DNA from: Caballeronia choica
GTDB lineage: Bacteria; Pseudomonadota; Gammaproteobacteria; Burkholderiales; Burkholderiaceae
Assembly: GCF_001544535.1 (NCBI RefSeq)
Contig: NZ_FCON02000015.1
Location: 1-64,000, forward strand
Length of the DNA: 64,000 nt
Direction: 5' to 3'
Every line of letters starts with the position of its first letter. Within the stretch, counting starts at the first letter, position 1. The notes under the pieces are model-generated. The model searched no databases. It saw nothing but the letters and a program-made list of their open reading frames with translations, and was not told the DNA's origin. Both the position numbers and the translations under genes were made by a program. Shown one piece after another: positions 56,192 to 64,000 of this stretch.

Positions 56192-57276
56192 TGTCCGCCA
56201 TGAATACCGTCAACGTCGAACTGGGCGAGCGCGCCTACCCCATTCACATCGGTGCCGAGCTGATCGGACAGACCGACTTGTTCGCGCCGCATATCGCGGG
56301 CTCGTCGGTCGCGATCGTGACCAATTCCACCGTCGATCCGCTCTACGGCGACGCGCTGCGGCGCGCCCTCGCGCCGCTCGGCAAGAAAGTGACGACCGTC
56401 GTTCTGCCCGACGGCGAGGCGCACAAGAATTGGGAAACGCTCAACCGGATCTTCGATGCGCTGCTCACCGAACGCGCCGATCGCAAGACCACGCTGATCG
56501 CGCTCGGCGGCGGCGTGGTCGGCGACATGACGGGTTTCGCCGCCGCGTGCTACATGCGCGGCGTGGCGTTCATCCAGGTGCCGACCACCTTGCTGTCGCA
56601 GGTGGATTCGTCGGTCGGCGGCAAGACCGGCATCAACCATCCGCTCGGCAAGAACATGATCGGCGCGTTCTACCAGCCGCAGGCGGTGATCGCGGACATC
56701 GGCGTCCTCGCGAGCCTTCCGCAGCGCGAACTTGCGGCGGGCCTGGCCGAAGTGATCAAGACAGGCGCGATCGCCGACGCCGAATTCTTCCAGTGGATCG
56801 AAGCGAACATCGAGGCGCTCAACCGCTGCGACCCGGCGGCGCTCGCGCACGCAGTCAAGCGTTCGTGCGAGATCAAGGCCTCGGTCGTGGCCGCCGACGA
56901 ACGCGAAGGCGGACTGCGCGCGATCCTCAATTTCGGCCACACGTTCGGCCACGCGATCGAGGCCGGTCTCGGCTACGGCGAGTGGCTGCACGGTGAGGCG
57001 GTCGGCTGCGGGATGGTGATGGCGGGCGATCTGTCGGTGCGTCTCGGCAAGCTCGACGAGGCATCGAAGCAGCGTCTCGTCGACGTGATCGCGGCGGCGA
57101 AACTGCCGGTCAAGGCGCCCACGCTCGGCGCGGACCGCTATATCGACCTGATGAAGGTCGACAAGAAAGCGCAGGCGGGCGAAATCAAGTTCATCCTGCT
57201 GACGCGTTTCGGCGACACGCAGATCACGAGCGCACCCGACGAAGCGGTGCGCGCGACCCTCGCGGCAAACGTCTGA
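56191..57276 (+). CDS. aroB: 3-dehydroquinate synthase
   Basis: A 361-residue NAD- and metal-dependent enzyme, the second step of the shikimate pathway. The NAD site has [20 protein letters not shown] and the substrate loop [17 protein letters not shown]. The metal ligands lie in LAEVIKTG (Glu), [11 protein letters not shown] and [11 protein letters not shown] (His). The ATG at 56191 overlaps the aroK stop; a second ATG nine bases later is possible. The pil-aroK-aroB order is widely conserved in proteobacteria. Confidence 0.96.
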   Translation: MSAMNTVNVELGERAYPIHIGAELIGQTDLFAPHIAGSSVAIVTNSTVDPLYGDALRRALAPLGKKVTTVVLPDGEAHKNWETLNRIFDALLTERADRKTTLIALGGGVVGDMTGFAAACYMRGVAFIQVPTTLLSQVDSSVGGKTGINHPLGKNMIGAFYQPQAVIADIGVLASLPQRELAAGLAEVIKTGAIADAEFFQWIEANIEALNRCDPAALAHAVKRSCEIKASVVAADEREGGLRAILNFGHTFGHAIEAGLGYGEWLHGEAVGCGMVMAGDLSVRLGKLDEASKQRLVDVIAAAKLPVKAPTLGADRYIDLMKVDKKAQAGEIKFILLTRFGDTQITSAPDEAVRATLAANV

Positions 57277-57319
57277 AGCGAACAGCGGCGGCCGGACACA
57301 CGATGATGCGGAGCAGCCG

Positions 57320-58540
57320 GTGAGCGAAACAGAACGTCAAGTCTTCGTGGCTACGCCCACGTCGTTCGCGCTGGAAGCGCATCTCGCGCCGTACGCCGCC
57401 CATTCGGCGGCTTCGCGCGGCCGGCGTTACGCCGAGCAACCGCCTTCCGCGCGCACCGAATTCCAGCGCGATCGTGACCGCATCGTGCATTCCACCGCGT
57501 TTCGCCGGCTCGAATACAAGACGCAGGTGTTCGTCAATCACGAGGGCGACCTGTTCCGCACGCGGCTCACGCACAGCCTCGAAGTGGCGCAGATCGCGCG
57601 GTCGGTTGCGCGTAACCTGCGCGTGAACGAGGATCTCGTCGAAGCGATTTCGCTTGCGCACGATCTCGGTCATACGCCATTCGGCCACGCGGGTCAGGAT
57701 GCGCTGCACGAATGCATGCGCGATCACGGCGGCTTCGAGCACAACCTGCAAAGCCTCGCCGTCGTTGATCAGCTCGAAGAGCACTACGGCGCGTTCAACG
57801 GCCTCAATCTCTGCTTTGAAACGCGCGAAGGCATCCTCAAGCATTGTTCGCGTGAAAACGCGCGCAGGCTCGGCGATCTCGGCGAGCGCTTTCTCACTGG
57901 CCGGCAGCCGTCGCTCGAAGCGCAGATCGCGAATGTGGCCGATGAAATCGCCTATAACAATCACGATGTCGACGACGGCCTGCGCTCCGGCTTCATCACG
58001 CTCGACCAGTTGTCGGACGTGTGCCTGTGGCACACGCATCACGAGGCCGCACGCAACGAGTTTCCGCGCATCGACGGTCGGCGGCTGATCCACGAGACGA
58101 TCCGCCGCATCATCAATACGCTGATCGTCGACCTGATCGACACCACCAACGCCAACCTCGTGCGCGTCGCGCCCGAGTCGCTCGACGACGTGCGCCGCTC
58201 GCCGCCGCTCGTCGAGCACAGCGAGGAAATCGCGACACAGGCCGCCGCGCTCAAGCGCTTCCTGTTCAAGAACCTCTATCGCCATTACCGCGTGATGCGC
58301 ATGGCGAACAAGGCGCAGCGCATCGTGACCGGCCTCTTCAATGCGTTCACCGAAGATCCGCGCCTGCTGCCGCCGGCTTACCAGGTACGCGGACCGGTGA
58401 CGGAGGAATCGGCGAACGACGCCGCCGCGCCCACCTACGACAGCTCGCAGGCACGTCTGATCGCGCATTACATCGCGGGCATGACCGATCGCTATGCATT
58501 GAAGGAATATCAACGCCTGTTTGTCATCGACGATAACTAG
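57320..58540 (+). CDS. dgt: deoxyguanosinetriphosphate triphosphohydrolase-like protein
   Basis: A 406-residue HD-domain phosphohydrolase that cleaves dNTPs to deoxynucleosides and triphosphate; substrate preference in this subgroup is uncertain. HD motifs are visible: [15 protein letters not shown], then [18 protein letters not shown] and [11 protein letters not shown]. The start is a GTG at 57320 after GGAG. It follows aroB after 43 bases, as in related genomes, and is probably co-transcribed. Confidence 0.92.
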   Translation: MSETERQVFVATPTSFALEAHLAPYAAHSAASRGRRYAEQPPSARTEFQRDRDRIVHSTAFRRLEYKTQVFVNHEGDLFRTRLTHSLEVAQIARSVARNLRVNEDLVEAISLAHDLGHTPFGHAGQDALHECMRDHGGFEHNLQSLAVVDQLEEHYGAFNGLNLCFETREGILKHCSRENARRLGDLGERFLTGRQPSLEAQIANVADEIAYNNHDVDDGLRSGFITLDQLSDVCLWHTHHEAARNEFPRIDGRRLIHETIRRIINTLIVDLIDTTNANLVRVAPESLDDVRRSPPLVEHSEEIATQAAALKRFLFKNLYRHYRVMRMANKAQRIVTGLFNAFTEDPRLLPPAYQVRGPVTEESANDAAAPTYDSSQARLIAHYIAGMTDRYALKEYQRLFVIDDN

Positions 58541-58593
58541 AATCGGCGCTTTTCCACCTGCCGGAAGTGCGCCACATTAATGGAGATGTATCG

Positions 58594-59919
58594 ATGAGTT
58601 TGAAGCCCTTGTTCCGCTCGATGTCCGCTGCGGCCGTCCTCGCTCTCGGCGCCAGCACGGCCGCGCAGGCCGCGACGGAAATCCAGTTCTGGCACGCGAT
58701 GGAAGCGGCCCTCGGCGAACGCGTGAATGACATCGCGAACGATTTCAACGCGTCGCAGAGCGACTACAAGATCGTGCCGGTGTTCAAGGGCACCTACGAC
58801 CAGACACTTGCAGCAGGCATCGCGGCATATCGCAGCGGCAATGCACCGGCGATCCTGCAGGTCTATGAAGTCGGCACGGCCACGATGATGCAGGCGAAAA
58901 AGGCCGTGGTTCCCGTCTCGGACGTGTTCAGGCAGGCGGGCGTGCCGCTCGATGAAAAGGCGTTCGTGCCGACCATCTCCGGCTACTACAGCGACGCGAA
59001 GACGGGCCACCTGATCTCGATGCCGTTCAACAGTTCGACGCCCGTTCTCTACTACAACAAGGAAGCGTTCAAGAAGGCCGGGCTCGACCCGAACCAGCCG
59101 CCGAAGACCTGGGCCGACGTCGAAGCCGACGCGAAGAAGCTGAAGGCGTCAGGCATGTCGTGCGGCTATTCGTCGGGCTGGCAAAGCTGGATTCAGCTTG
59201 AAAACTACAGCGCGTGGCACGCCGCGCCGTTTGCGACCGAGAACAACGGCTTCAATGGGCCCGACGCCAAGCTCGAGTTCAACAAGCCGCTGCAGGTCGC
59301 GCACATCCAGTTCCTGCAGGACATGGCGAAGGAAGGCACCTTCACCTACGTCGGGCGCAAGGACGAACCGGTGTCGAAGTTCTATAGCGGCGACTGCGGG
59401 ATCATCACGAACTCGTCGGGCTCGCGCGCGACGATCAAGAAGTACGCGAAGTTCGATTTCGGCGTCGGCATGATGCCGTACGACGCGAGCGTGAAGGGTG
59501 CGCCGCAGAACGCGATCATCGGCGGCGCGAGTTTGTGGGTGCTCGCGGGCAAGGACCCAATGGTCTACAAGGGCGTCGCGAAGTTCCTGGCTTACCTGAC
59601 GTCGCCGCCGGTCGCGGCGAAGTGGCATCAGGACACGGGTTACTTGCCCGTCACGACCGCTGCTTACGACCTGACGAAAAGCCAGGGCTTCTACGGCAAG
59701 AACCCCGGCGCCGATGTCGCGATCAGGCAGATGCTGAACAAGCCGCCGCTGGCGTACACGAAGGGCTTGCGGCTTGGCAACATGCCGCAGATCCGCACGG
59801 TCGTCGACGAGGAACTCGAACAGGTCTGGGCGCAGAAGAAGTCGCCGAAGGAAGCGCTCGATTCATCCGTCTCGCGCGGCGACGATCTGCTGCGCCGCTT
59901 CGAGAAAGCGGGTAGCTGA
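58594..59919 (+). CDS. ugpB: sn-glycerol-3-phosphate ABC transporter, binding protein UgpB
   Basis: A 441-residue periplasmic solute-binding protein for glycerol-3-phosphate and glycerophosphodiesters. Signal peptide to about 27 (GASTAAQA), then [20 protein letters not shown]. Ligand-region segments such as [18 protein letters not shown] and [10 protein letters not shown]-like [18 protein letters not shown] match UgpB rather than general sugar binders. The ATG at 58594 follows GGAGATG. First gene of the ugp set. I could not find a PhoB box in the 53-base gap before it. Confidence 0.93.
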   Translation: MSLKPLFRSMSAAAVLALGASTAAQAATEIQFWHAMEAALGERVNDIANDFNASQSDYKIVPVFKGTYDQTLAAGIAAYRSGNAPAILQVYEVGTATMMQAKKAVVPVSDVFRQAGVPLDEKAFVPTISGYYSDAKTGHLISMPFNSSTPVLYYNKEAFKKAGLDPNQPPKTWADVEADAKKLKASGMSCGYSSGWQSWIQLENYSAWHAAPFATENNGFNGPDAKLEFNKPLQVAHIQFLQDMAKEGTFTYVGRKDEPVSKFYSGDCGIITNSSGSRATIKKYAKFDFGVGMMPYDASVKGAPQNAIIGGASLWVLAGKDPMVYKGVAKFLAYLTSPPVAAKWHQDTGYLPVTTAAYDLTKSQGFYGKNPGADVAIRQMLNKPPLAYTKGLRLGNMPQIRTVVDEELEQVWAQKKSPKEALDSSVSRGDDLLRRFEKAGS

Positions 59920-59925
59920 CGCCCT

Positions 59926-59956
59926 CGCGGCCGGGCTTCGGAAAAGCCCGGCCGCG
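59926..59956 (+). other. perfect 13-bp hairpin between ugpB and ugpA
   Basis: CGCGGCCGGGCTT (59926-59938) pairs exactly with AAGCCCGGCCGCG (59944-59956), five-base loop, starting six bases after the ugpB stop. No T-run follows. Such hairpins after a binding-protein gene often protect its mRNA and lower expression of the permease genes; that function is inferred. Confidence 0.65.
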
Positions 59957-59981
59957 TTCATTCCCGCTCCAGGAATCGTCG

Positions 59982-60866
59982 ATGGAAAAGCGGTCTCGTT
60001 TCAACACGAGCGTGTTGCCGTACTTGCTGGTCGCGCCGCAACTCGCGATCACGGCGTTGTTCTTCCTGTGGCCCGCGGGCGAAGCGCTCTGGCAGGCCAC
60101 GCAAAGCCAGGACGCGTTCGGGACGTCGAGCGAGTTCGTCGGGCTCGCCAACTTCAAGCAGCTTTTCAACGATCCGCTGTATCTGTCGTCGTTCAATACG
60201 ACGCTGATCTTCTGCTCGCTCGTCACCGTGTCCGGGCTCGTGATCTCGCTGTTGCTCGCCGCCTGCGCCGATCGCGTCACGCGCGGCGCGAAGGCGTATC
60301 AGACGCTCCTGATCTGGCCGTACGCCGTCGCGCCCGCGATCGCCGCCGTGCTCTGGTCGTTCCTGTTCAACCCGAGCATCGGACTCGTGACCTTCGCGCT
60401 CTCGAAGTACGGCATCGTGTGGAATCACGCGCTCAACGGCTCGCAGGCGATGTTCCTCGTGGTGCTCGCATCGGTGTGGAAGCAGGTCAGCTACAACTTC
60501 CTGTTCTTCTACGCGGGATTGCAGGCGATCCCGCGCTCGCTGATCGAAGCCGCCGCGATCGACGGCGCAGGTCCCGTGCGACGCTTCTTCGGCATCGCGC
60601 TGCCGCTGCTTTCGCCGACGAGTTTCTTCCTGCTGGTCGTCAATCTCGTCTACGCGTTCTTCGACACCTTCCCCGTCATCGACGCGGCCACCGGCGGCGG
60701 CCCCGCGCAATCGACCAAGACACTCATCTACAAGATCTTCGCCGAAGGTTTCCAGGGGCTCGACATCGGCAGTTCCGGCGCGCAGTCGGTCGTGCTGATG
60801 GCGATCGTCGTCGGGCTGACGGTCGTGCAGTTCCGCTTCATCGAGCGCAGGGTGCAATACTCATGA
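59982..60866 (+). CDS. ugpA: glycerol-3-phosphate ABC transporter permease UgpA
   Basis: A 294-residue inner-membrane permease with six helices. The cytoplasmic EAA loop, [20 protein letters not shown], docks UgpC. The N-terminus [20 protein letters not shown] is typical of UgpA. The ATG follows AGGAATCGTCG. It overlaps ugpE by four bases. Confidence 0.94.
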   Translation: MEKRSRFNTSVLPYLLVAPQLAITALFFLWPAGEALWQATQSQDAFGTSSEFVGLANFKQLFNDPLYLSSFNTTLIFCSLVTVSGLVISLLLAACADRVTRGAKAYQTLLIWPYAVAPAIAAVLWSFLFNPSIGLVTFALSKYGIVWNHALNGSQAMFLVVLASVWKQVSYNFLFFYAGLQAIPRSLIEAAAIDGAGPVRRFFGIALPLLSPTSFFLLVVNLVYAFFDTFPVIDAATGGGPAQSTKTLIYKIFAEGFQGLDIGSSGAQSVVLMAIVVGLTVVQFRFIERRVQYS

Positions 60867-61708
60867 TCGAGAATCGTCGCGGCTTCGATATCTTTTGCCA
60901 CGCGGTGCTGATCGTGGGCGTCGTGCTGGTCGTGTTTCCGGTCTATGTCGCGTTCTGCGCGGCCACGATGAACGAGAAGGAAGTATTCAGCGTGCCGCTT
61001 TCGCTGATCCCGAGCACGCATCTCTTCGAAAACATCGCGAACATCTGGACACACGGCAGCGGCAACGCGGCCGCGCCTTTCGGCCGCATGTTGCTGAACA
61101 GCCTCGTGATGGCGCTCGTGATTTCGATCGGCAAGATCGCGGTATCGATGATCTCCGCCTACGCGATCGTGTTCTTCCGCTTTCCGTTGAAGAACCTCGC
61201 GTTCTGGCTGATCTTCGTCACGCTGATGCTGCCCGTCGAAGTGCGGATTTTTCCGACGGTGCAAGTCGTCTCGTCGATGCATCTTTCGAACACGTATGCC
61301 GGGCTCACGCTGCCGTTGATCGCGTCGGCCACGGCCACGTTCCTGTTCCGCCAGTTCTTCATGACGCTGCCCGATGAACTGATGGAGGCGGCGCGCATCG
61401 ATGGCGCGGGGCCGCTGCGTTTCTTCTGGGACGTCGTGCTGCCGCTGTCCAAAACGAACATTGCCGCGCTCTTCGTGATCACGTTCATCTACGGCTGGAA
61501 CCAGTATCTCTGGCCGATCCTGATCACGAGCCAGCAGTCGCTGCAAACGGCGGTGGTCGGCATCAAGAGCATGATCGCATCCGGCGACACCGCCACCGAA
61601 TGGCATCTCGTGATGAGCGCGACGCTGCTCGCGATGCTGCCGCCGCTCGTCGTCGTGCTGACGATGCAGCGCTGGTTCGTGCGCGGGCTCGTCGATTCTG
61701 AAAAGTAA
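60863..61708 (+). CDS. ugpE: glycerol-3-phosphate ABC transporter permease UgpE
   Basis: A 281-residue second permease, starting [20 protein letters not shown]. The EAA loop is [20 protein letters not shown], and [15 protein letters not shown] is the usual late motif. The same frame is open far upstream through ugpA and ugpB, but the ATG at 60863, overlapping the ugpA stop, gives the family N-terminus. Confidence 0.94.
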   Translation: MIENRRGFDIFCHAVLIVGVVLVVFPVYVAFCAATMNEKEVFSVPLSLIPSTHLFENIANIWTHGSGNAAAPFGRMLLNSLVMALVISIGKIAVSMISAYAIVFFRFPLKNLAFWLIFVTLMLPVEVRIFPTVQVVSSMHLSNTYAGLTLPLIASATATFLFRQFFMTLPDELMEAARIDGAGPLRFFWDVVLPLSKTNIAALFVITFIYGWNQYLWPILITSQQSLQTAVVGIKSMIASGDTATEWHLVMSATLLAMLPPLVVVLTMQRWFVRGLVDSEK

Positions 61709-61724
61709 CGGGAGACCCTGAAAC

Positions 61725-62036
61725 ATGATTCTCGAAATCGCGCAGTTGCCCGTCAGGGCCGGCGAGGAAGCGGCGTTCGAAGCCACGTTCGACGAAGCGC
61801 AAAAGATCATCGCCGCGCAGCCCGGCTATCGCTCACACGAACTCGTGCGCGGCGCCGATGCCGGCAACGGCTCGCGTTACGTGCTGCTCGTGCGCTGGGA
61901 TTCGGTCGAGGCGCACGACCCGGGCTTTCGTCAATCCGCCGGTTATCAGCGGTGGCGCGAGTTGCTCCATCGCTTCTACGAACCCGGCATCGCGGTCGCG
62001 CATTTTGCGACGGTCGCGGGCGCGTTGAAAGGCTGA
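61725..62036 (+). CDS. small ABM-domain protein in the ugp operon
   Basis: A 103-residue protein of the antibiotic-biosynthesis-monooxygenase (ABM) dimeric alpha/beta-barrel type: MILEIAQLPVRAGEEAAFEA, then QPGYRSHELVRGADAGNG, YVLLVRWDSVEAHDPGFRQS. Members range from haem-degrading to quinol-oxidising enzymes, and many are uncharacterised. Here it lies 16 bases after ugpE and three before ugpC, clearly inside the operon. Its substrate cannot be read from sequence; a link to phospholipid head-group or glycerol metabolism is only contextual. Confidence 0.78.
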   Translation: MILEIAQLPVRAGEEAAFEATFDEAQKIIAAQPGYRSHELVRGADAGNGSRYVLLVRWDSVEAHDPGFRQSAGYQRWRELLHRFYEPGIAVAHFATVAGALKG

Positions 62037-62039
62037 TCG

Positions 62040-63131
<1,092 letters not shown>

Positions 63132-63144
63132 AGGAGACGCGATC

Positions 63145-63906
63145 ATGAGAACCTGGCCTTATCCGCGCGTCGTCGCGCATCGCGGCGGCGGCAAGCTCGC
63201 GCCCGAGAACACGCTGGAAGCGATCGATACAGGCGCCCGGCTCGGCCTGAAGATGATCGAGTTCGACGCGAAACTCTCGGCGGATAACGTGGTCTTTCTG
63301 CTGCACGACGATGACGTCGATCGCACGTCGAACGGACACGGTGCGGCGAAGGCGCTGAGCTATGCGCAGTTGGAAGCGCTCGACGCAGGTAGCTGGTTCG
63401 ATGTGAAATTCGCTGGAGCGCGGATGCCGACGCTGGCGCAGGTGGCCGCGCGCTGCAAGGAACACGGGTTGGCGGCCAATGTCGAGATCAAGCCATGCGA
63501 GGGCCGCGATGTCGAAACCGGCCGTGTCGTGGCGCAGGAAGCGGCGCGCCTGTGGTCCGATGCCGAAACGGCGCCGTTGCTGTCGTCATTTTCGTACGCT
63601 GCGCTCGCGGCCGCGCGGGAAGCCGCGCCCGACCTGCCGCGCGGAATGCTCTATGGAGATGTTCCCGGCGATTGGCACGCGCAGACCGCCGCGTTAGCGT
63701 GCGTGTCGCTGCATGCGGACCACCGGAAGCTGAACGAAGCCCTCGTCGCGCAGATCAAGGATTCCGGGCTGCGCATTCTCGCCTATACCGTGAACGATCC
63801 TGAGCGCGCGCGGCTGCTTGCACGATGGGGCGTCGATGCAATCTGCACGGATCGCATCGACATCATCGGCGCTGGTTTCATCGAGCAGGACGCGCGCCCG
63901 GATTGA
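63145..63906 (+). CDS. ugpQ: glycerophosphodiester phosphodiesterase UgpQ
   Basis: A 253-residue cytosolic TIM-barrel enzyme that hydrolyses imported glycerophosphodiesters to glycerol-3-phosphate and an alcohol. GDPD motifs are HRGGGKLAPENTLEA (about 12-26), IEFDAKLSAD and LLHDDDVDRTSNGHG. The ATG at 63145 follows AAGGAGACGCG; the frame is open upstream inside ugpC only by overlap. Last gene of the ugp operon. Confidence 0.94.
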   Translation: MRTWPYPRVVAHRGGGKLAPENTLEAIDTGARLGLKMIEFDAKLSADNVVFLLHDDDVDRTSNGHGAAKALSYAQLEALDAGSWFDVKFAGARMPTLAQVAARCKEHGLAANVEIKPCEGRDVETGRVVAQEAARLWSDAETAPLLSSFSYAALAAAREAAPDLPRGMLYGDVPGDWHAQTAALACVSLHADHRKLNEALVAQIKDSGLRILAYTVNDPERARLLARWGVDAICTDRIDIIGAGFIEQDARPD

Positions 63907-63926
63907 CGCCGACGCGCGCGTTTGAA

Positions 63927-64000
63927 TCAGCGAGCGCGTGCGAGCAATACGCCCGCCACGAGCGCCAGGCCGCCGACGAGCGCGATGGTCTGCCACGGCT
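63927..64000 (-). CDS. DUF883/ElaB-type protein, C-terminal end (partial)
   Basis: The last bases on the - strand read PWQTIALVGGLALVAGVLLA, then RAR and a stop. The pattern Pro-Trp, a glycine-rich membrane helix and an Arg-rich end is the C-terminus of DUF883 proteins (ElaB/YqjD), which tether ribosomes or other partners to the inner membrane in E. coli. Only 23 residues are in the window, so this is tentative. It converges with ugpQ. Confidence 0.55.
   Translation of the reverse strand, partial: PWQTIALVGGLALVAGVLLARAR

Noticed and set aside
59774-60862. Upstream extension of the ugpE frame making a 644-residue fusion
   Set aside because: The added part overlaps ugpA and the end of ugpB in another frame and is Arg-rich without helices. 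The ATG at 60863 overlapping the ugpA stop is the normal start.

Overview
The window comes from a high-GC betaproteobacterium, almost certainly Burkholderiaceae (Burkholderia sensu lato, with Paraburkholderia or Caballeronia the best guess). The basis is the protein sequences, the join of an rRNA operon end to tRNA-tuf-secE-nusG-rplKAJL-rpoBC, and the order rplQ-cutA-dsbD-hemB-engB-cytochrome c4-resB-ccsB-msrPQ-lysA-lptM-cyaY-mrcA-pil-aroKB. Nothing looks like a phage, insertion sequence, plasmid or CRISPR array. It is mostly a conserved housekeeping segment, and the interest lies in its intergenic structures and a few lineage-specific arrangements.

Layout. 1-450: 3' end of 23S rRNA, 5S rRNA and a hairpin. 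497-3201: a consensus promoter followed by tRNA-Tyr, tRNA-Gly, tRNA-Thr, tuf1, tRNA-Trp, secE, nusG. 3352-14458: rplKA, rplJL, rpoBC, then a strong terminator. 14632-16482: recQ. 16524-21220: the str operon (rpsL, rpsG, fusA, tuf2). 21368-26626: S10 operon. 26667-32758: spc operon through secY, infA and rpmJ. 32800-36004: alpha operon (rpsM, rpsK, rpsD, rpoA, rplQ), then a terminator. About 35 kb is therefore translation and transcription machinery, all on the + strand.

36157-48764 is an envelope and redox block: cutA-dsbD, hemB and engB on the - strand, cytochrome c4, system II cytochrome c maturation (resB-ccsB), the periplasmic methionine sulfoxide reductase pair msrP-msrQ, and lysA-lptM divergent from cyaY. 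DsbD supplies periplasmic reductant, ResB/CcsB attach haem to apocytochromes such as the neighbouring c4, and HemB and CyaY serve haem and iron metabolism. 48801-57276 holds mrcA (PBP1A) divergent from a compact pilM-pilN-pilO-pilQ cluster that runs into aroK-aroB. The PilO protein carries a PilP-like C-terminal domain and PilQ is short. 57320-63906 holds dgt and a ugp glycerol-3-phosphate / glycerophosphodiester uptake operon (ugpB, A, E, an ABM-domain protein, C, Q). The window ends inside the 3' end of a - strand DUF883/ElaB-like gene.

The most unusual signals are: a candidate small RNA with an anti-Shine-Dalgarno-like loop between hemB and engB; promoter-like -10 hexamers sitting inside near-perfect inverted repeats at two or three ribosomal-protein operon junctions; a 19-bp patch of divergence between two otherwise near-identical tuf genes; the PilO-PilP fusion; and the ABM gene inside the ugp operon. 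I found no clear candidate for a wholly new multi-gene system.
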